64,000 nucleotides of DNA. Source: an uncultured Rhodospirillales bacterium (GTDB lineage Bacteria; Pseudomonadota; Alphaproteobacteria; Acetobacterales; Acetobacteraceae). The translations under genes were made by a program, and so were the position numbers. Location: positions 1-64,000 of the forward strand of contig CAILMF010000070.1 in NCBI GenBank assembly GCA_903835235.1. The letters run 5' to 3'. A model generated the notes under the pieces. That model had not been told where the DNA came from. It worked only from the letters and a program-made list of their open reading frames with translations, and made no database searches. Position 1 is the first letter of the stretch. Each line of letters begins with the position of its first letter. Shown here piece after piece: positions 17,210 through 25,048 of this stretch.

Positions 17210-18898
17210 ATGCTCAGCCATGTCCTCGCCGCCACCGACCGCGTCCTGCCAGCCGTGGAGCGCCGGCCACGCCTGGCCTTGGTGCTGCTCTGCCTGGCGC
17301 TGTGGCTGCCGGGCTTCTTCAGCATTCCGCCATCCGACCGGGATGAGGCGCGCTTCGCCCAGGCGACGCGGCAGATGCTGGAAACCGGCGACCACGTCCG
17401 CATCCGCTACCAGGAGGAGGAGCGGAACAAGAAGCCGGTGGGCATCCATTGGTTGCAGGCCAGCACGGTGCGCGTGGCGGAGGTGCTGCACCTGGGCTGG
17501 CGCGGCGATATCTGGCCGTACCGGGCGCCTTCCCTGCTGGGGGCGCTGCTGGCGGTGCTGGCCACCTTCCATTGGGGGCGGGGCCTGGTTGGCCGGCGGG
17601 CGGCCTGGCTGGGCGCGGCCATGCTGGGCAGCACCCTGCTGCTGACGGTGGAGGTGCATATCGCCAAGACCGATGCCGCGCTGCTGGCCAGCGTGGCCGC
17701 GGCGATGGGGCTGTTCGGCGCCTGCTACCTGCGCCCGGCGGCCTTCACGCCCAAGGATGCCGCGGCCTTCTGGCTGATCCTGGGTGTCTCGATTTTGCTG
17801 AAGGGCCCGATCGGGCCGATGGTGGCGCTGCTGGCCGGCGTGACGCTGGCCATTGCCGACAAGGGCGCCACCTGGTGGCGGGCGCTGCGCCCGGCCTGGG
17901 GTGTGCCGCTGATGCTGGCGGTGGCGCTGCCCTGGCTGGTCGCCATCGGCATTGCCACGGAGGGGCGGTTCTTCTCCCAGGCGGTGGGTGGGGACATGCT
18001 GGCCAAGGTCGGCGCCGGCGAGGAGAAGCACTGGGGGCCGCCCGGCTACTACCTGCTCAGCTTCGCCATCGCTGCCTTCCCGAGTGCCTGGGTGGTGCTG
18101 GCGGCGCTGCCGGGCGCCTGGCGGGACCGGCTGAACCCCTCGACCCGCTTCCTGCTGGCCTGGGTGGTGCCGAGCTGGCTGTTGTTCGAGGCAGTGCAGA
18201 CAAAACTGCCGCACTACGTGCTGCCGATGTTCCCGGCGCTGATGCTGCTGGGTGCGGCCTGGGCGCTGGACCCGCTGCGGCGGATGCCGCCGGCCTGGCT
18301 GCGCTGGCTTGGGCTGGCCGCGGTGGCGGGCGTGGCCGCCGGGCTGGCGCTGCTGGCCCTGGCGCTGCCCTGGCGGCTGGTGGTCAACCTGTTGTGGGGC
18401 GGGCCGGTGGCGCTGCTGGGCGCCGCGGCGCTGGTGTGGCTGGTGCTGCAGCTGCGGGCGCGCGGCGCCTGGGCCGGGGCGGTGCTGGCCGGCTGCGTGC
18501 TGGCGGCGCCGGTCTACCTGGGCGTGCTGGAGGGCGTCCTGCCGGGGCTGCGGCCGATCTGGGTTTCGGAACGCCTGGCGGCCACGCTGCACCGGGCCGC
18601 GCCGGGGCTGGAACCCGCGCGCTTCGGCGTGACCGGGTACAGCGAGCCATCGCTGGTGTTTGCCGTGGGCACCGCCATCAACCTGCTGGGCAATGGGCCG
18701 GACACCGCGCAGTTCCTGGCGGGCGGCCCGGGCCGGGTGGTGGCGGTGGCCAACCGGGCCGAACCTGGCTTCCAGCAGGAGATGACGCGGCTGGGCCTGG
18801 CGGCGCGGGAAATCGGCATGGTGACCGGGATCAACTACACCCGCGGGCGCTTTCTGACGTTGCAGCTGTATCGGGTTGCCGAAACCGCGGCGCGATGA
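17210..18898 (+). CDS. GT39-family (ArnT-like) integral membrane glycosyltransferase
   Basis: This 562-aa GT-C fold protein has about 12 membrane segments. The first periplasmic loop carries SIPPSDRDEARFAQATRQML (about 38-57), whose D-R-D-E acidic cluster is the catalytic signature of PMT/ArnT-type transferases. NKKPVGIHWLQ and TEVHIAKTDAALL-like segments follow, also typical. Such enzymes transfer a sugar from undecaprenyl phosphate to lipid A or another periplasmic acceptor. Donor and acceptor are not deducible. ATG 17210 is taken because the earlier part of the frame overlaps rsmB antisense and is low-complexity. It is divergent from rsmB and co-directional with cytochrome b561. Confidence 0.88.
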   Translation: MLSHVLAATDRVLPAVERRPRLALVLLCLALWLPGFFSIPPSDRDEARFAQATRQMLETGDHVRIRYQEEERNKKPVGIHWLQASTVRVAEVLHLGWRGDIWPYRAPSLLGALLAVLATFHWGRGLVGRRAAWLGAAMLGSTLLLTVEVHIAKTDAALLASVAAAMGLFGACYLRPAAFTPKDAAAFWLILGVSILLKGPIGPMVALLAGVTLAIADKGATWWRALRPAWGVPLMLAVALPWLVAIGIATEGRFFSQAVGGDMLAKVGAGEEKHWGPPGYYLLSFAIAAFPSAWVVLAALPGAWRDRLNPSTRFLLAWVVPSWLLFEAVQTKLPHYVLPMFPALMLLGAAWALDPLRRMPPAWLRWLGLAAVAGVAAGLALLALALPWRLVVNLLWGGPVALLGAAALVWLVLQLRARGAWAGAVLAGCVLAAPVYLGVLEGVLPGLRPIWVSERLAATLHRAAPGLEPARFGVTGYSEPSLVFAVGTAINLLGNGPDTAQFLAGGPGRVVAVANRAEPGFQQEMTRLGLAAREIGMVTGINYTRGRFLTLQLYRVAETAAR

Positions 18899-18980
18899 TA
18901 TTGCAAGTCATTCGCAACTGAGGGGCGGGAACAAAGTCGGGGGCAACCCGGTCCTGGCTCTCGACGCCTGGGGACCGCGC

Positions 18981-19511
18981 ATGACCGCCGAGAGCTACGA
19001 CCGCACCACCATCCGCCTGCACTGGGCCACTGCCTTCCTGGTGTGCTGGCAATGGGGCCAGGCGCATCTGATCGACCTGGTTACCGCCGGCGGCACGCCG
19101 GGGCGCCGCGCCATGGTGGGGCTGCATGTGCTGGGCGGCCTGCTGCTGCTGGCGGTGCTGCTGGCGCGGCTGGCCTGGCGGCATCGGGGCGGCATCCGCC
19201 TGGCCCATGCCGCGGGTTGGGAAGGGCTGGCGGCGCGGGCCGGCCACCTGGCGCTGTATGCGCTGCTGGCAGCGGTGATGGGGCTTGGCCTGTGGCTGGA
19301 ATGGGTGCGCGGCGACAACCTGTTCGGCCTGGTGCAGGTGCCGGCCTTCGACCCCGGCAACCGCGCGCTGCGCCGGGCGGCGGGTGACTGGCACGAGCTG
19401 GCGGCCAATGCCCTGCTGGTGCTGGCCGGGCTGCACGCGCTGGTGGCGCTGGCGCACCACTATATCAGGCGGGACGGCGTGCTGCGGCGGATGCTGCCGG
19501 GGCTGAAGTAG
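18981..19511 (+). CDS. Cytochrome b561 family protein
   Basis: This 176-aa four-helix membrane cytochrome has histidines at the expected places for bis-His heme ligation: TIRLHWATAFLV in helix 1, GLHVLGGLLLL in helix 2, DWHELAANALLVLAGLHALVALAHH in the last helices. Family members shuttle electrons between quinone and periplasmic partners, often a YceI-type or oxidoreductase partner, none of which is encoded here. GGGGA precedes the ATG at a suitable distance. A GC-rich hairpin follows the stop. Confidence 0.88.
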   Translation: MTAESYDRTTIRLHWATAFLVCWQWGQAHLIDLVTAGGTPGRRAMVGLHVLGGLLLLAVLLARLAWRHRGGIRLAHAAGWEGLAARAGHLALYALLAAVMGLGLWLEWVRGDNLFGLVQVPAFDPGNRALRRAAGDWHELAANALLVLAGLHALVALAHHYIRRDGVLRRMLPGLK

Positions 19512-19519
19512 CGCTGGCT

Positions 19520-19544
19520 GCGGCCCCGAATTCGGCGGGGCCGC
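19520..19544 (+). terminator. Probable terminator hairpin after cytochrome b561
   Basis: GCGGCCCCG (19520-19528) pairs perfectly with CGGGGCCGC (19536-19544) over a 7-nt loop, 8 nt past the stop codon. No U-tract follows, so termination could be partial or Rho-assisted. Confidence 0.5.
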
Positions 19545-19652
19545 GCATCCGCGGCGGCCGTTGGGCGTTGGCGAGGGGGGTAGGCCGAGGCGAGAGTGCC
19601 GCAGGCCGTGAACCAGCCTTTCGGCCCAGCCGGGCACCACCGGAGAACGCCC

Positions 19653-19823
19653 ATGCCATCCGACCCGCTGCCCCCCATTGGCCCGCCCGGGCCGGCGCCA
19701 CCGCCGCCCATGCCGCCCCCTGGCCCCGACCTGCCGGACGCGCCGCGCCGTGACCCGCCGGGGGAAGACCCCTTCACGCCCCCGGCTGGCGACCCGCCAG
19801 AGCCGCATCCGCTGCATTCCTGA
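19653..19823 (+). CDS. Small proline-rich protein
   Basis: This 56-aa ORF is almost half proline, with GPPGPAPPPPMPPPGP and several acidic Asp-Pro pairs. It has no signal peptide or transmembrane segment. GGAGA stands 5 nt before the ATG, a strong ribosome-binding site that supports real translation. It lies between cytochrome b561 and the SDHAF4-like gene on the same strand. Composition suggests an extended, disordered polypeptide; the function is unknown. Low complexity means homology searches would be of little help. Confidence 0.55.
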   Translation: MPSDPLPPIGPPGPAPPPPMPPPGPDLPDAPRRDPPGEDPFTPPAGDPPEPHPLHS

Positions 19824-19871
19824 GGCCGGCGGGGTGTGTCGGGGGTGGTAAAGCCGCGGAGGCGGGGGCAC

Positions 19872-20105
19872 ATGCCGGGGATGAGCGAAGCAATCCCCCC
19901 GACCACGCCTGCCACTGGCCCTGCCCCGGCGCTGCCCGCCACCGAGGCCGCCGCCATTCCCCCTGCCCCGGACGCCAGCGTGGCGCAGCCCCTGGTGCCG
20001 CCGGCGGCAAAGCGGCCGCTGCCGCCCGAGATCGGCGGGCCGAGCGGGCCGGAGCCGACCCGCTACGGCGACTGGGAACGCAAGGGCCGCGTCAGCGACT
20101 TCTGA
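19872..20105 (+). CDS. DUF1674 / succinate dehydrogenase assembly factor 4-like protein
   Basis: This 77-aa protein has a disordered Ala/Pro-rich N-terminal half and a conserved C-terminal block, LPPEIGGPSGPEPTRYGDWE followed by RKGRVSDF. That block is the DUF1674/SDHAF4 signature; in mitochondria SDHAF4 binds flavinylated SdhA and promotes complex II assembly, so a similar role is inferred. GGAGG lies 9 nt before ATG 19872; ATG 19881 is an alternative. In several alphaproteobacteria the gene sits beside rsmB, so its presence a few kilobases away fits the ancestral neighbourhood. A REP-like palindrome begins immediately after its stop. Confidence 0.85.
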   Translation: MPGMSEAIPPTTPATGPAPALPATEAAAIPPAPDASVAQPLVPPAAKRPLPPEIGGPSGPEPTRYGDWERKGRVSDF

Positions 20106-20107
20106 GC

Positions 20108-20203
20108 GTGAGAACACGCTGCCGAGTCGCACCAGGACTCAGCAGGTGCGACTCGGTGCAGCCCACGGGAACGTGGCGTGATTCATTGGCGAACGGCCTT
20201 GTG
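20108..20203. repeat. REP-like repeat, copy A, with perfect 12-bp palindrome
   Basis: CCGAGTCGCACC (20122-20133) and GGTGCGACTCGG (20145-20156) are perfect complements around an 11-nt loop. The element starts two bases after the SDHAF4-like stop codon. It is about 95 bp long, and its right part contains GCGTGATTCATTGGCGAACG (20176-20195), found identically in copy B. It could stabilise mRNA 3' ends or stop transcription. Confidence 0.85.
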
Positions 20204-20261
20204 TCTTTGGCGCGGCGACCACCCCAAGCACTGGTGGCATGAGCCGTGCTACGGCTGCGCC

Positions 20262-20810
20262 ATGCCGCCCCCTCTCCTCGTGACCTTCGCCGCCGGGCCG
20301 ACCGGCCCCTGGCAGATCGACCGCCTCGCCACGGTGGTCGGCGACCCCTGGCCCCATGCCGCCCGACTGGCGATGCTGGAAGGGCAGCAGCCACCAACGC
20401 CCGATGCCGCCTGGCTGCTGCGCGGCAGCACCAGCAACCCGCGCTACACCAACCGGGCGGAGCTGGACCGGCTGGGCGCCGTGCAGCAGGGGCTGGGGCG
20501 GCCGCAGGCGCGCTGCGCCGCGCTGATCCCCATCCGCAAGACCGAGGCCTGGTGGGCCTTGGCGCAGGATGAGCGGCGGGCGATCCTGGAAGAGACCTCG
20601 CGCCACATCGCCATCGGGCTGGAATACCTGCCGGCGGTGGCGCGCCGGCTGCACCACAGCCGCGAGTTGGGCGAGCCCTTCGACTTCCTGACCTGGTTCG
20701 AATACGCGCCCGAGGATGCCGCGGCCTTCGAGGAGCTGGTCGCGCGGCTGCGCGCCACCGCCGAATGGGGCTTCGTGGACCGCGAAGTGGACCTGCGCCT
20801 GAGCCGGTGA
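20262..20810 (+). CDS. Chlorite dismutase family heme protein
   Basis: This 182-aa protein of the short Cld/Dyp superfamily type shows IPIRKTEAWWALAQDERRAI (about 89-108), SRHIAIGLEYLPAVARRLHH (113-132) and ELGEPFDFLTWFEYAPEDAAAF. The His pair at 131-132 fits the proximal heme ligand position of the family. Members include true chlorite-degrading enzymes and many with unknown or peroxidase-like activity; true chlorite dismutase function should not be assumed. I could not assign the distal Arg with confidence. ATG 20262 is chosen since the upstream in-frame GTG at 20178 lies in the repeat. Copies of a palindromic repeat flank it on both sides. Confidence 0.8.
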   Translation: MPPPLLVTFAAGPTGPWQIDRLATVVGDPWPHAARLAMLEGQQPPTPDAAWLLRGSTSNPRYTNRAELDRLGAVQQGLGRPQARCAALIPIRKTEAWWALAQDERRAILEETSRHIAIGLEYLPAVARRLHHSRELGEPFDFLTWFEYAPEDAAAFEELVARLRATAEWGFVDREVDLRLSR

Positions 20811-20901
20811 GAACAGCGCCCGAGTCGGTCCAGGGAATCCCTGGTGCGACTCGGCGCTGGCGCTGGGCACGCAGCGTGATTCATTGGCGAACGCGCTTGT
20901 G
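20807..20901. repeat. REP-like repeat, copy B, overlapping the Cld stop codon
   Basis: The palindrome CCGAGTCGGTCCAGGGA (20820-20836) and TCCCTGGTGCGACTCGG (20838-20854) pairs at 15 of 17 positions. The element begins GTGAGAACA at 20807, as copy A does at 20108, and shares the 20-bp block GCGTGATTCATTGGCGAACG (20874-20893). It thus provides the stop codon of the Cld gene. Confidence 0.85.
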
Positions 20902-20955
20902 GGTAACGCAGGCCGGCAGCCACAAGCCCTTGGGGTAATTGGGTTTTTGGCCCCG

Positions 20956-21109
20956 CCGAGTCGCGCCCGAGTCGCGGTTTTCAGGCCTGAGCGGAACCAG
21001 CGGTGAACGTCCTGGTGGGTTTGGCCGCGGCTGATCTACCAGGGATTGTGCCGCCGGGCGCCGGCAGCGCCCCGAGTCGCGGGTCAGCGATTCGTTCCTG
21101 CGACTCGGG
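20956..21109. repeat. Further CGAGTCG palindromes in the 339-bp intergenic region
   Basis: CCGAGTCGCG occurs twice in direct orientation (20956-20965 and 20967-20976). A hairpin follows, CCCGAGTCGC (21071-21080) with GCGACTCGGG (21100-21109) over a 19-nt loop. The gap 20811-21149 contains no gene I can support; it consists of these elements plus copy B. Confidence 0.75.
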
Positions 21110-21149
21110 CGAAGTTATTGATTCGACGGCATTCGTCGCGACCTCAGAA

Positions 21150-22331
21150 TCACTTTCTGTTCGCGCCGGCGCCAACCCCCAGCCAAGTGCCCAGCGCCAG
21201 CGCGCCGACAGCGCAGGCCAGCAGGGTCGGCACCAGGCCCAGACCGGCCGTCGCCACGCCGAACACCGCCACCCCCGCCGACTGCCCGCAATAGAAGCTG
21301 AAGGCGTGCATGGCGGTGGCGGAACCGCGCGCCTTCGGCGCCACCTCGGTCACCCGCGTCTGGATGCTGTTGTGGATCATGTAGAAGCCGGTGCCGAGCA
21401 GCAGCCCGCACAGGATGAACAGCGCCAGCCACGGCGCGAAGGCGAAGAGCACGAAGCTCAGCGCCACCAGCCCGCCGCCCAGCACCACCATGCGGCCCTG
21501 GCCCAGCTTGGCCAGCAGCATCGGCGCCAGCGCGGCATAGACCAGCCCGCCGGCCCCGAAGGCGCCGACGACGAAGCCGGCCTCGGGCGGGCCGCCCAGC
21601 CCGTGCTGGGCCAGCAGGGGGGCGATGTAGGGGAACAGGCCGAAGACCATGATCGCCTCGACGAAGACCGCGGCGTAGCAGACCACCGCCGCCGGGGTGC
21701 GCCACAGCGTCACGTAGCGTTCGATTGCCAGGCCGGGGCTGAAGGCGGTGCTGGGCTCGCGCGGGCCGCGCCGGGCGGCCAGCAGCATCACGAGCGAGGC
21801 CGCGCCTGCCAGGATGGCGCAGAGGGCCATGACACCGCGCCAACCGGTGAAGCCCTCCAACAACCCGCTGACGAAGCCGCCGGCGGCCTGGCCGCTGATG
21901 GAGAGCACCAGCAGGCGGGAGATCGCGATCTGGCGCTGCGCCATCGGCACGCGGTCGCCCATCACCGCCAGCGCCAGCGGCATCACCCCGCCGGCCGCGG
22001 CGCCGGAGAGGGCGCGGAACCAGAACAGCATTGGCAGCGTGGTGGCGAAGGCGGAGGCGGCCAGCATCAGCGTGGTCAGCGCCAGCGCGATCAGCATGAC
22101 GCGCTGCTTGCCATAGGCATCCCCCACCGGGCCGAGGATGGGCTGGATCAGCGCGAAGGGCAGCGTATAGGCGGCGCCCAGCAGCGCCACGTCCTCCGCG
22201 CTAGCGTCGAAGTGCTGCGAGAGGACGACGACCAGCGGGTCCGTCAGCCGGCCGGCGAAGGCGGTGGCGAAGGCGGCCAGGCCCAGGGTGACGACCAGGC
22301 TGCCGGAGGCGGCGGGGGAGGATTGGGCCAT
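21150..22331 (-). CDS. MFS transporter
   Basis: This 393-aa major facilitator protein has 12 predicted membrane helices. The cytoplasmic loop 2-3 motif reads GPVGDAYGKQRVML (variant of GxxxDrxGrr), and RALSGAAAGGVMPLALAVMGD matches the helix 4-5 region of drug/aromatic-compound exporters and importers. It is the last gene of the hyuA-hyuB-receptor operon, starting directly after the receptor stop. It may import the compound hydrolysed by HyuAB or export a product; substrate is not deducible. Confidence 0.88.
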   Translation of the reverse strand: MAQSSPAASGSLVVTLGLAAFATAFAGRLTDPLVVVLSQHFDASAEDVALLGAAYTLPFALIQPILGPVGDAYGKQRVMLIALALTTLMLAASAFATTLPMLFWFRALSGAAAGGVMPLALAVMGDRVPMAQRQIAISRLLVLSISGQAAGGFVSGLLEGFTGWRGVMALCAILAGAASLVMLLAARRGPREPSTAFSPGLAIERYVTLWRTPAAVVCYAAVFVEAIMVFGLFPYIAPLLAQHGLGGPPEAGFVVGAFGAGGLVYAALAPMLLAKLGQGRMVVLGGGLVALSFVLFAFAPWLALFILCGLLLGTGFYMIHNSIQTRVTEVAPKARGSATAMHAFSFYCGQSAGVAVFGVATAGLGLVPTLLACAVGALALGTWLGVGAGANRK

Positions 22332-23315
22332 CTATTCGGGTTGCAGTCCCATCTGGCGGGTCAGGGTACGGAAGCTGGCGACCTCGCGCGCCATCAGGGC
22401 GGCGAAGGCGGCGGGGCCGAGGCCGACCGGCTCGGCGCCCAACAGCGCGAAGCGTTGGCGCATGGCGGGGTCCGCCATCACCTGATCGCAGAGCGTGGAG
22501 ATGCGTTGCACCAGCGCCGGGTCGGTGGCCGGCGGGGCGAACAGGCCGAACCAGGTATCCGACAGGACGCTGGGCAGGCCGCTTTCGGCGAAGGTCGGCA
22601 CGTCAGGCAAAAAGCTGCTGCGGCGCGGGCTGGCCAACGCCAGGGCGCGGACCTGGCCGGCCTGGATGAAGCTGAGCGCCGAGTTGGTGGACGACGCCAC
22701 CATCGGCACCTGGCCGGCGACGCAGGCAGCAATGCTTTCGCTGGAACTGCGATAGGGGATGTCGCGCAGCGACAGCCCGGTGGCCTGGGTGACCATGCCC
22801 ATCATCAGTTGCACCGTGGTGCCGATGCCGGAATGGGCATAGGCCAGCTCGTCCTTCGGCTTGGCTTTCACGTGCGCGACGAACTCCGCCACCGTGCGGG
22901 CCGGGAAGTCTGGGTGCACCACCAGCACGTTGGGGCTGGTGGCGAAGAGGTTGATCGGCGCCAAATCCTTCAGCACGTCGATCTGCTGGGTCTTCATCAT
23001 GGACGGCACGATGGCGATGGTGCCGGGCGCGCCCAGCAGCGCATAGCCATCCGGGGCGGCGCGGGCGACCAGCGCGGCGGCGACCATGCCGGAGGCGCCG
23101 GAGCGGTTCTCCACCACGAAGACGCTGCCGGGCAGGCGTGGGCGCAGCCCCTCCAGCAGCAGGCGGGTGGCGACGTCCGAGACGCCACCGGCGCCGAAGC
23201 CGATGAGGATGCGGACCGGGCGGTCAGGCCATTCCGTGTTGGACTGCGCCAAGGCAGGCTTGGCCAAGGCAGGCGTGGCCAGCGTGGCGGCGAGCAATGT
23301 GCGGCGAGCGATCAT
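22332..23315 (-). CDS. Tripartite tricarboxylate-type (Bug/TctC) extracytoplasmic receptor
   Basis: This 327-aa secreted protein has an N-terminal signal (MIARRTLLAATLATPALAKP) followed by the Bug signature WPDRPVRILIGFGAGGVSDV, then VVENRSGASGMVAAALVARA, AYAHSGIGTTVQLMMGM and IPYRSSSESIAACVAGQVPM. These line the carboxylate-binding cleft in Bug proteins. Its start overlaps the hyuB stop by 4 nt (ATGA). No TctA/TctB membrane genes are in the window, so the receptor either pairs with a distant transporter or acts with the adjacent MFS protein's substrate in sensing. Confidence 0.9.
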   Translation of the reverse strand: MIARRTLLAATLATPALAKPALAQSNTEWPDRPVRILIGFGAGGVSDVATRLLLEGLRPRLPGSVFVVENRSGASGMVAAALVARAAPDGYALLGAPGTIAIVPSMMKTQQIDVLKDLAPINLFATSPNVLVVHPDFPARTVAEFVAHVKAKPKDELAYAHSGIGTTVQLMMGMVTQATGLSLRDIPYRSSSESIAACVAGQVPMVASSTNSALSFIQAGQVRALALASPRRSSFLPDVPTFAESGLPSVLSDTWFGLFAPPATDPALVQRISTLCDQVMADPAMRQRFALLGAEPVGLGPAAFAALMAREVASFRTLTRQMGLQPE

Positions 23316-25048
23316 CCCTGCATCTCCTGGCGGCGGCCTTCCGTGGCCGCTTCGTTGAGGGTTCCGTCGGGGTTCAGCACCAGGCCATAGGCCAGGGCGG
23401 CGTGGTCGGGGGTGATGTAGCCATGCGCCAGGTCGGCCAACACGGCGCCCGCGGGGCGCTGCCAGGCCGGGCCATAGCCGCCGCCGCCGCCGGAGACGAC
23501 GCGCACGGCATCGCCGGGGGTGAGGTCGAAGCTGCCCTTCAGCGCCTTCGTCACCGTGCCGTCCTTCCGGGTGATCTCGACGAAGCAGGTGGCGCCGTCG
23601 CCGCCGCCGGCAAGGCCCCAGGGCGGGCATTGGCCACGCTCGAACTTCAGGTTCAGCCGGCAGGGATGTGTGATCTCGTAGTCCTTCACCACGCCGAGGC
23701 CGCCGCGTTGCCGCCCCGGCCCGCCACTGTCCGGCCGCAGCCGCTTCGCCCGCAGCCGATAGGGGTACAGCGCCTCCTGCATCTCGGCGGGAATGTCGGG
23801 CACGTCGCCATGGGCGTTGCTGCGCAGCGGGAAGGCGCCGTCTTCCTCGGCGGTGGCGCCCCAGCCGCCGGTGGCGGTGTCCAGGTTGTAGAACAGCTCC
23901 CCGGTGTGGGGCAGGCGGCCGGCCATGGAGTGCACGCCATAGGTGCCGTGGTGGGCGGCGCGGGCGCGGGCGGGCAGGGCTTCGCCCAACGCGCGCAGGA
24001 TGGTGTCGACCACGGTGGGGATGGTGTTACCGGACCCGGCGATGGGCGCTTCCGGCCGTGCCGTCAGGAAGGTGCCATCCGGCGCCTCCACCACCAGGCG
24101 GTCGAAGTCGCCCTGGTTCACCGGCTCCTCCGGCGTCAGCAGGTATTTGGCGGCGATGCGGCTGGCCGCCACCGCGCCGCCATTGCGCCCGGCGTTGGAA
24201 GGCCCGGCCATCTGCGCGCCGAGGCCCGAGAGGTCGATGGTCAGGCGCTCGCCATCGGCGTGGATGGCGACCTTCACCGGGATGGTCTGGCCCAGGCGGA
24301 TGCCGTCATCGTCCAGGTAGGATTCCGCGGTGTAGCGGCCGGGCGGAATGCTGCGGATGACGCTGGCGGCCTGGCTGTCGGCCTGGCGGCGCATGGTGGC
24401 GATGGCCTCGGCCAGGGTCGTGGTACCGCGGCGGCGCAGCACCTCCAGCACCATGTCGCGGCCCAGCAGGCAGCCGGCGATCTGCGCTTCAAGGTCGCCC
24501 AGCACCAGGCGGGGGAAGCGGGTATTGGCGGAGATGATGCGGAAGATCTCGTGCTGGCGCTCGCCGCGTGAGAGCAGCTTCACCGTGGGGTACTGGATGC
24601 CTTCCTGCCAGATGTCGGTGGAGGTGGTGACGGCGCTGCTGCCGACGGCCATGCCGCCCAGGTCCATCCAGTGCACCAGCACGGCGAAGAAGCCGAGCAG
24701 CACGCCTTCCGCCCGCACCGGCGTGTATAGCACCACGTTGTTCAGGTGCTGGCCCAGCGTCGCGGCTTCATTGCTGATGACGGCGTCGCCATGGTGCAGG
24801 TTCTCGGCGCCATAGGTGGCCAGGCCGGAGCGCACGGCGGTGCCGAGCGCATTGGCGACGAAGATCGGCAGGCTGCCGCGGGATTGGCAGACCAGCGCCC
24901 CCTCGGGGTCCACCAGGCCGACGGCGTAGTCCTTGTACTCCTGCACCAGGGGGGAGAAGGCGGTGCGCTCGATGTTCTTCTCGATCTGGTTGGGGATGGA
25001 GAGGAGTTCGTGGCGGATGATCTCCAGCGTGATCGGGTCCTGGGTCAC
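23312..25048 (-). CDS. Hydantoinase B / oxoprolinase beta-type subunit
   Basis: This 578-aa protein starts DPITLEIIRHELLSIPNQIEKNIERTAFS-type, the standard HyuB N-terminus. It contains DYAVGLVDPEGALVCQSRG, HHGDAVISNEAA, and a Gly-rich C-terminus with GGDGATCFVEI and VVSGGGGGYG. Together with HyuA this forms an ATP-dependent amidohydrolase opening hydantoins, 5-oxoproline, or related cyclic amides; acetone and acetophenone carboxylases are relatives. Overlap of 4 nt with hyuA and with the receptor gene indicates one translationally coupled operon. Confidence 0.92.
   Translation of the reverse strand: MTQDPITLEIIRHELLSIPNQIEKNIERTAFSPLVQEYKDYAVGLVDPEGALVCQSRGSLPIFVANALGTAVRSGLATYGAENLHHGDAVISNEAATLGQHLNNVVLYTPVRAEGVLLGFFAVLVHWMDLGGMAVGSSAVTTSTDIWQEGIQYPTVKLLSRGERQHEIFRIISANTRFPRLVLGDLEAQIAGCLLGRDMVLEVLRRRGTTTLAEAIATMRRQADSQAASVIRSIPPGRYTAESYLDDDGIRLGQTIPVKVAIHADGERLTIDLSGLGAQMAGPSNAGRNGGAVAASRIAAKYLLTPEEPVNQGDFDRLVVEAPDGTFLTARPEAPIAGSGNTIPTVVDTILRALGEALPARARAAHHGTYGVHSMAGRLPHTGELFYNLDTATGGWGATAEEDGAFPLRSNAHGDVPDIPAEMQEALYPYRLRAKRLRPDSGGPGRQRGGLGVVKDYEITHPCRLNLKFERGQCPPWGLAGGGDGATCFVEITRKDGTVTKALKGSFDLTPGDAVRVVSGGGGGYGPAWQRPAGAVLADLAHGYITPDHAALAYGLVLNPDGTLNEAATEGRRQEMQG

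Noticed and set aside
20178-20261. Longer N-terminus for the chlorite dismutase-family protein from GTG 20178
   Set aside because: The extra codons lie within the duplicated repeat element, are not family-like, and lack a ribosome-binding site.
20262-20810. True chlorite dismutase conferring chlorite degradation
   Set aside because: Family membership alone does not show it; distal Arg could not be assigned and no perchlorate genes are nearby.
21003-23390. Long plus-strand ORF opposite the MFS and receptor genes
   Set aside because: Low-complexity H/Q/G/A-rich translation with no start context; antisense shadow.
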